Assembly (NCBI RefSeq): GCF_003710825.1
Contig: NZ_RHHQ01000017.1
Location: 1-64,000, forward strand
DNA from: Brevibacillus fluminis
Lineage (GTDB): Bacteria > Bacillota > Bacilli > Brevibacillales > Brevibacillaceae
Direction of reading: 5' to 3'
DNA: 64,000 nt
Shown: piece by piece, positions 58,661 through 64,000 of the stretch
Numbering within the stretch: position 1 is the first letter of the stretch
Layout of the letters: each line of letters opens with the position of its first letter
The notes under the pieces: model-generated
Databases searched by the model: none
The model's input: the letters and a program-made list of their open reading frames with translations, nothing else
Told to the model about the DNA's origin: nothing
Position numbers and translations under genes: made by a program

Positions 58661-59956
58661 ATGTCCACGCAGATTGCAACTGCCGGATTCCCCAGCAAGA
58701 AACAATTGAAAAAGCCAGAGCTGCTCGCCCCGGCGGGGAATCTGGAAAAATTAAAATTCGCGGTGCTGTATGGTGCCGACGCCGTTTATATCGGCGGTCA
58801 AAAATTCGGGTTACGCTCGAAGGCAGGCAATTTTTCGTATGATGACATGAAAGAGGGCGTCGCATTCGCCCATCAGCATGGCGCCAAGGTGTTTGTCGCA
58901 GCCAACATTATTGCCCATAATGAAGATTTTGACGGGATGGCGGAGTATTTTCAAACGTTGTATCAGCTCGGCATCGATGCCGTCATTGTCGCCGATCCGG
59001 CGATTGTTGAGGTTTGCAAGCAGGCAGCGCCCAAGCTGGAAATCCATTTGAGCACACAAGCGTCTACGACTAACTGGCAGGCCGTCCAGTTTTGGGCGGA
59101 AGAAGGTATAGCCCGTGTGGTTTTGGCGCGTGAAGTCTCGATGGAAGAGATTCGGCAGATCAAGGCACATACGGACGTGGAGATCGAGGCGTTCATCCAC
59201 GGGGCGATGTGCATCTCCTATTCGGGGCGCTGCGTGCTTTCCAACCACATGACGAACAGGGACGCCAACCGTGGCGGTTGCGCCCAGTCGTGTCGCTGGA
59301 AGTACGATTTGTTTGAAGAGGTGGAGGACGAAGAGGAAGCAGCTCTCCCGATAATCGGGAAAAAAGAGCTGCCGCTGTTTTCCGAGAACGATGACGAGTT
59401 TACGATGAGCTCCAAAGATTTGTGCATGATCGAATCGATCCCGGAGATGGTAGATGCGGGTGTGGAAAGCTTGAAAATTGAAGGTCGGATGAAGACCGTC
59501 CATTATGTGGCAACTGTTGTCAATACGTACCGTCGTGTGATCGATGCATACTGTGAAAATCCCGATGAGTTCGTCTTCAAGGACGAATGGCGCGAGGAAA
59601 TTTTAAAAGCGGCGAATCGCCCGGTGACGACAGCCTTCTTTTATGGCAATCCTTCCGAGCAGGATCAGATTTTCGGCGTACCGCCCAAAATGGCCAAGTA
59701 CGATTTTGCCGGGTTGGTGCTCGAGTACGATGCTGCGACACAAATCGCAACGATTGAGCAGCGCAACCGTTTTGAAGTCGGGGCGGAAGTCGAGTTCTTC
59801 GGTCCGAAACGAGATAATTTCGTGCAGCAGGTGACAGAGCTTTGGGATGAAGATGGCAATCAGTTGACAGATGCGAATAAAGCGATGCAAATCGTCAAAA
59901 TGCGCGTATGCCAGCCTGTTTGCCCATACGACATCATGCGAAAAGAGAAAAAATAA
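58661..59956 (+). CDS. trhP2: tRNA hydroxylation protein TrhP2 (U32 peptidase family, YrrO)
   Basis: A protein of 431 residues. The U32 signature is IEAFIHGAMCISYSGRCVLS, followed by GGCAQSCRWKYDL; together these give the cysteines that bind an iron-sulfur cluster in TrhP. C-terminal CQPVCPYDIMRKEKK is typical of the long U32 type. It acts with TrhP1 in the oxygen-independent route to ho5U34. Start at 58661 after AAGGAGG; the frame is open upstream to 58565. No trmR-like methyltransferase is adjacent. Confidence 0.92.
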   Translation: MSTQIATAGFPSKKQLKKPELLAPAGNLEKLKFAVLYGADAVYIGGQKFGLRSKAGNFSYDDMKEGVAFAHQHGAKVFVAANIIAHNEDFDGMAEYFQTLYQLGIDAVIVADPAIVEVCKQAAPKLEIHLSTQASTTNWQAVQFWAEEGIARVVLAREVSMEEIRQIKAHTDVEIEAFIHGAMCISYSGRCVLSNHMTNRDANRGGCAQSCRWKYDLFEEVEDEEEAALPIIGKKELPLFSENDDEFTMSSKDLCMIESIPEMVDAGVESLKIEGRMKTVHYVATVVNTYRRVIDAYCENPDEFVFKDEWREEILKAANRPVTTAFFYGNPSEQDQIFGVPPKMAKYDFAGLVLEYDAATQIATIEQRNRFEVGAEVEFFGPKRDNFVQQVTELWDEDGNQLTDANKAMQIVKMRVCQPVCPYDIMRKEKK

Positions 59957-60092
59957 GCGTTCGCGCAATTTGCCAAGAAAAGGCATAGCGCGCCGAAACG
60001 TTTTTGTCCAGGTATCCGTCTAACTGATGGGCCGCTTGTTGCCAAAAATAGGCACAAGGGCGAATCGATCAGTGTGGGGGATACCTGTTTTT

Positions 60093-62498
60093 ATGAAAGC
60101 GAAAAAATTAGTCAGTGTTTTATGCGGAGTGAGCTTGCTGGCTGCTCCTATCATGAATAGCAGTGCAGCTTCTGAACCTAGCCCTGCAGCGGCAGAGCAG
60201 GTTCAATCGACTGAAAAGTTGCTCTCTTCTGCCATGAGTGAATACCGCAGCAACGACAGGACACTAAGTGATGCGACAATAAAAGAGATCATGCGTCAGA
60301 AGGAGAGCGTGCTGCCGATCGCGAGAAAAGGGATCTTGATGGAAGCCAATCGACTGCGCTTCCCGATAGCTGACAGTGATGCGTTGTACGATGAGTGGAG
60401 CTTTTGGCTTGAGGTTGCACGGCAACTGCACGATGAACGGCTGCTTCCGGATTTGTTACATTGGACCGATGACAGGCGCTCGATCCCCAATCCATTTCGG
60501 TTAGGCGAGGTAATCGATGGGGTGCTCCCAGCTGGCAAAGAAGGGACTCTGCTCCCGCTTTTGGATAAAGCTACGGAAGAGGGCGCTGAAGTGCTCCTAT
60601 CGCTCTATGCAAAACGAGTACAGGTGTCAGCGCAACAAATCCAAGATTGGCTAACAAATTATGCCAAATCGCCGAGCATTGGCGGTATCGTGAGCGTGAT
60701 CGCTGGATTACCGGACGGACAGGAGCAGCTGAAACAGCAGTTTGGCAAAACACCTGGGGCTCATGAGCTTGATCGGGCCATCATAGGGCGTATCGACTAC
60801 GGGAAAGATCGCAAGTGGGCAAGCGAAGTGGCGAAAGCGACAGAAGACGCCTATATCGAGCAAACGATCGATATGACGCTGGCTTACCATCACGGCGATC
60901 CAGACGCAGTCAAGCGGCTATATAAAAGCGGAGAGAAGGGCGGCTATCAGGTTCTACTGACCGGACCTGTGGAAAAGCTGATCGTCGCGCGTTATCCGGA
61001 CGGCATGCTGGCAAAAGGGATCAAGCAGTATGAAGCGATCACGGGGAAACCGTACTTTTTCGGTGGCGAAAACGAAGAATGGTACCGTGCAAAAGGAGCG
61101 GATTATGATAAGCCGCAGGCGGGAATCACCCAATGGCAGGCGTTTATCCGTGCCTATCCGAACCATCCGGCGGCAGATGATGCGGCTTATCGGCTGGCTC
61201 GCTGCTACCAGATCGCAGGCCAATACGATGAGGCGCTGATCTGGTTTGAGCGAGCATTGAAGAGCGGCGATGCTGATATGTGGTACGATGCATCCGGCCA
61301 ATTTTTGTTTGTGTTGGATGTAAATACAGGGCAGGATGGTTTCGCCAAACTCGAAAAAACGGAAATGCCTGAATGGAAGCAAATTTGGGTTGCCTATTCG
61401 AAGGCTGTTGAAACATTGCGAGCGAATCAATTCGAGCAAGCGGCTCGAGAACTGCAAAACCTGATCACACGTTATGATGGCAAGGAAATATTCGCTGACT
61501 CTGTTTTGCAGTATGTGTGGTATGACCGTATGGCAGGCGATACATTCTGGTATCATGTCAAACAGCAGCTGACGTCGGTCCGGAAACTTGCGTCGCTTCA
61601 GGAAGCAGCTAATCAGGCGAAAGGAGCGGACAGGGCAAGGAAACAATATGAGCTTGCCGCAGCCATTTTTCATGACGAGTTCACGTACTATAACTACCTG
61701 TGGCATGGTGAGAGGCAAACCTTTTTTTGGATCGGCCAAATCCGTGAAATGGAATATGACGAATCGCTTGACCGATATATCGGCAGATTCAATCACTTGG
61801 TGCAGGCAAAACGACAGTTCGATTTGATCCAGCTCGACCAAGCCGATCCCGAGACAGGGGCAAAAGCACTGTTCTCACGCGCTTTGTGTGACAGCAAGCT
61901 GACACAGTACGGGCAGGAAGTAAGCTTTCATAGTACGCGTGCGGCTTTGCTGACGGACCTAGTTGATACAGGCGAGCAATTGCTCAAGCGTTATCCGGAT
62001 TCAGAATTAGCGGACGACATGCTCTTGCTGATGTATCGTTACAACAACGATGACGCGCTAATACAGCGACTCCTGACCCACTATCCAAAAAGCGATTCGG
62101 CTGCAGAGGCGAAAAAGCTTCAGTCCGAAAAGAATACAACAGCAGGCGGTCAGCAGCAGCCAAGTCCGTTTCTAAGCAGGCTGCCGTACCAGCAATTATC
62201 GCAGGATGACTGGAAATTACCTGCTACCGTTGCGAAGTGGTATGCAGAGAAAAAGCCTTCAGACAAATTGATGGAAGCGGTCATAGAAGAATCGGGCTGG
62301 ACTTATTTCGCGATCAAGCCGGAAAAAGGAAAAGTCCCGACAATTAGCGGATTAGAAGTTGACCATAATAATACTTATGTCTACTATTGGCTTTCTGACC
62401 CGTCAAAAACGAACGTACGTTCAGACCAAGATTGCGTGCTGATCCGTGTTCCCACCCGCTTTTTGCCTAAAGGGGAGATTCGTTTCCGCCTTGCATAG
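60093..62498 (+). CDS. Large secreted protein with TPR-like region, function unknown
   Basis: A protein of 801 residues with a signal peptide (LVSVLCGVSLLAAPIMNSSA). The N-terminal half is helical and repeat-like; a BamD/YbgF-like TPR segment is visible around 340-410 (WQAFIRAYPNHPAADDAAYRLARCYQIAGQYDEALIWFERAL) and a second near 610-660 (LLKRYPDSELADDMLLLMYRY). The C-terminal end is a small beta domain (from WTYFAIKPEKGKVPTISG). It looks like a scaffold for wall or spore proteins; no catalytic motif seen. Start at 60093; the open frame goes back to 60027. Confidence 0.75.
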   Translation: MKAKKLVSVLCGVSLLAAPIMNSSAASEPSPAAAEQVQSTEKLLSSAMSEYRSNDRTLSDATIKEIMRQKESVLPIARKGILMEANRLRFPIADSDALYDEWSFWLEVARQLHDERLLPDLLHWTDDRRSIPNPFRLGEVIDGVLPAGKEGTLLPLLDKATEEGAEVLLSLYAKRVQVSAQQIQDWLTNYAKSPSIGGIVSVIAGLPDGQEQLKQQFGKTPGAHELDRAIIGRIDYGKDRKWASEVAKATEDAYIEQTIDMTLAYHHGDPDAVKRLYKSGEKGGYQVLLTGPVEKLIVARYPDGMLAKGIKQYEAITGKPYFFGGENEEWYRAKGADYDKPQAGITQWQAFIRAYPNHPAADDAAYRLARCYQIAGQYDEALIWFERALKSGDADMWYDASGQFLFVLDVNTGQDGFAKLEKTEMPEWKQIWVAYSKAVETLRANQFEQAARELQNLITRYDGKEIFADSVLQYVWYDRMAGDTFWYHVKQQLTSVRKLASLQEAANQAKGADRARKQYELAAAIFHDEFTYYNYLWHGERQTFFWIGQIREMEYDESLDRYIGRFNHLVQAKRQFDLIQLDQADPETGAKALFSRALCDSKLTQYGQEVSFHSTRAALLTDLVDTGEQLLKRYPDSELADDMLLLMYRYNNDDALIQRLLTHYPKSDSAAEAKKLQSEKNTTAGGQQQPSPFLSRLPYQQLSQDDWKLPATVAKWYAEKKPSDKLMEAVIEESGWTYFAIKPEKGKVPTISGLEVDHNNTYVYYWLSDPSKTNVRSDQDCVLIRVPTRFLPKGEIRFRLA

Positions 62499-62658
62499 CG
62501 CTGCCGGCGGCGAGCCGGATTGCCTATACATACCGGAAATTACGGATTCATTGGCATGACCCCTTTCCATGTGATTGATTTTCAAATGTGCATGGAGACT
62601 AACGGATGGACATTTGGACAAACTACCGAAGAAGTCCTACTTGAGGAGGGGTATCATC

Positions 62659-62868
62659 ATGAACGAGCCAATCATCGTTGCGTGGCAAGCGCGAGACGGA
62701 TTCCACAGATGGCAGGAATGCGAAAACCAGCATATCGCAGAACTCGCGTTGGAAAATGCCAAAGCGGACGGCGCTCAGCAAAATGTGTGGGTGTTTGAGG
62801 TGTCCCAGTCGCATAAAGGTGCTGATGCAGCAAGCTGGGTGCAAGGATGGAACCATACAAACGCGTAA
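62659..62868 (+). CDS. Small conserved-type hypothetical protein
   Basis: A 69-residue protein behind GAGGAGGGG, beginning MNEPIIVAWQARDGFHRWQE and rich in Trp, Gln and Ala. It is soluble; not assigned to a family. A terminator follows at 62883. Two longer overlapping frames lack ribosome sites. Confidence 0.65.
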   Translation: MNEPIIVAWQARDGFHRWQECENQHIAELALENAKADGAQQNVWVFEVSQSHKGADAASWVQGWNHTNA

Positions 62869-62882
62869 TGAAACGATAAAGA

Positions 62883-62928
62883 AAAAAACGTGCCCTTTCA
62901 ACCGGTCCGGGGAAAGGGCTGTTTGTTT
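62883..62928. terminator. Bidirectional terminator
   Basis: GCCCTTTC / GAAAGGGC with flanking A-run on the left and T-rich right, between convergent genes. Confidence 0.8.
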
Positions 62929-62944
62929 GCATATGTCCGTATCC

Positions 62945-63379
62945 TCACCAGAAAGAAGGCTTCACAACCATCAAGCCTAGCATCAGCAGCACGAGGAACA
63001 AATACCCGTATAGGGCTCGTTTCAATCGCTTTACGTGCGCAGGTCGTTCGGCCGGTTCTGCGTCTGTCAATGCTCGCAAAATCGGAGAAAAAGCGCGGGC
63101 AAAAAAGTAGAGGGAGCCCACAAGGACGATCAGTGTGAGCAAAATCCATGATGTTCGAAAATCCCAGCCACCAAGCCAAATCAGTAAGACCCCGGTGGTG
63201 ACAAGCACATGGCCCGCATGCTTGGACAGTTGGACACAAAAACGGAACAGGCCGATGAAGACGGCAAGCTCGTTTTTTTCCATTCGCGCGACCTTTTTAA
63301 AAAATGGGAAAAACACAAAAAACGGTCCGATGGAAAGCATCGCGCTGAGAATATGGAGAAAAACAATCCAGCGATACAT
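62945..63379 (-). CDS. DUF2269-type four-helix membrane protein
   Basis: A protein of 144 residues with four membrane helices, starting MYRWIVFLHILSAMLSIGP; this opening helix with the HILSA motif is typical of DUF2269-type integral membrane proteins. Function unknown. GGAGGG lies before the ATG. Confidence 0.75.
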   Translation of the reverse strand: MYRWIVFLHILSAMLSIGPFFVFFPFFKKVARMEKNELAVFIGLFRFCVQLSKHAGHVLVTTGVLLIWLGGWDFRTSWILLTLIVLVGSLYFFARAFSPILRALTDAEPAERPAHVKRLKRALYGYLFLVLLMLGLMVVKPSFW

Positions 63380-63447
63380 AACCGGACCCTCCTATGAATA
63401 ATGGTAAGAGTGCAGGACAAGGGATTGCTCCTGCACTAGTTGAAACA

Positions 63448-63777
63448 TTACACGAGGCGGAATTGGTGCACCCACATTTTCATTTGTGGAAGCCAAGGCA
63501 TACCGGCGTGAAGGGAAAGTATGTATTGTTTGTACTCCTCGACATTGGCGAAGCCTTCGGTTTGCGCATCCGCATCGGTCAGCTCGCCCAGCGTTTGTTC
63601 GTAAACGGCATAGACCTCATAGCGCTTTCCTTGCAATTCCATGATTTCGCCCGGATCCGCATAGCGACCGTTGCGACGGGTAGCGGTTTTGGTGCCGTTT
63701 AGCACACGTTGTACGTCTTCCTCTTTTGTGACCAGTCGGTCGATGGAACAGGTTTTTGGTGGCAATGGTGTATTCAT
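63448..63777 (-). CDS. ASCH-domain-type small protein
   Basis: A protein of 109 residues with TKEEDVQRVLNGTKTATRRNG and YADPGEIMELQGKRYEVYAVYEQTLGELT, the pattern of ASCH/PUA-like RNA-binding domains. The start at 63777 follows GGAGG; the frame extends to 63807. Function unknown. Confidence 0.75.
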   Translation of the reverse strand: MNTPLPPKTCSIDRLVTKEEDVQRVLNGTKTATRRNGRYADPGEIMELQGKRYEVYAVYEQTLGELTDADAQTEGFANVEEYKQYILSLHAGMPWLPQMKMWVHQFRLV

Positions 63778-63926
63778 CGTAATCCTCCTTCGATTGCTTG
63801 GAATCATTTGGTCAGAGACCCACTACTGATTGTACACGAATCGCGGACAACTTGCATGCAGCAGAAAAGTAAGGTAGATTTAAAATTATTGAATCGAAAA
63901 AAATTTTTTGGGGAAGGGATCTGCCA

Positions 63927-64000
63927 TGAAATTCTCAGAATACCCGTATCAACGTCCAGATCAGAACGATATAGAACGATCCATGAAAACAATGGTGGAA
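63927..64000 (+). CDS. M3-family oligoendopeptidase, N-terminal fragment cut by the window edge
   Basis: The first 24 codons begin MKFSEYPYQRPD, the usual start of M3-family (PepF-type) oligoendopeptidases. GGGGAAGGG precedes the ATG. The catalytic HEXXH lies beyond the window, so assignment rests on the N-terminus alone. Confidence 0.6.

Overview
The window looks like chromosomal DNA of a spore-forming Bacillota of the Brevibacillus brevis type. It carries kapB (sporulation phosphorelay), a LysM/GH18 spore-lytic-type enzyme and CotS-type spore coat genes. It also has strong GGAGG ribosome sites, many TTG/GTG starts and a Cfr-like rRNA methyltransferase closest, as far as I can judge by eye, to the ClbB type known from Brevibacillus. 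No rRNA, tRNA or CRISPR array was seen.

Layout. 1-178: end of an IS3-family element. 228-8600: AraC/GyrI regulator, mnmA, an ACT-domain protein, lipoprotein, thioredoxin-like protein, spore-lytic-type enzyme, AlaX-type editing protein, kapB, a CDGSH protein and small proteins. 8737-17428: a polyamine block with putrescine aminotransferase, potABCD and a sigma-54 activator; patA and potA each have a -24/-12 promoter. 17541-17800: a 260-bp imperfect palindrome. 17916-27001: trhO, dut, two tandem GGDEF/EAL proteins, the NAD salvage operon pncA-pncB-nadE and a DinB-like protein. 27093-31657: a spore-coat-type cluster (two glycosyltransferases, a CotS-like kinase, a HipA-like kinase). 31768-39516: an ABC importer/phosphohydrolase/DeoR operon and a secreted metallophosphoesterase, each preceded by an array resembling a PhoP box. 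39622-42786: a divergent IF3 paralogue and an MFS/AraC divergent pair.

42787-45363 is visibly more AT-rich and carries the Cfr/Clb-like gene behind an elaborate leader, a CD3324-type protein and a truncated DinB-like gene. 45443-52599: a chemoreceptor with a PNTR tandem repeat, then a DUF3311/sodium-solute symporter/amidohydrolase operon with a third sigma-54 promoter and a second sigma-54 activator. 52739-64000: two ABC-F ATPases, an EamA permease, trhP1-trhP2 (U32 family), a large secreted TPR-type protein, small proteins, and the start of an M3 peptidase at the right edge.

The most interesting signals are regulatory. The Cfr/Clb-like gene has a short upstream ORF, three mutually exclusive RNA pairings ending in an intrinsic terminator, a second leader ORF and a hairpin over its Shine-Dalgarno. 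Together these look like transcriptional plus translational attenuation of a ribosome-protection gene. The second theme is a compact sigma-54 network (three promoters, two activators) for polyamine and amide use. The third is a possible phosphate-starvation pair of loci.
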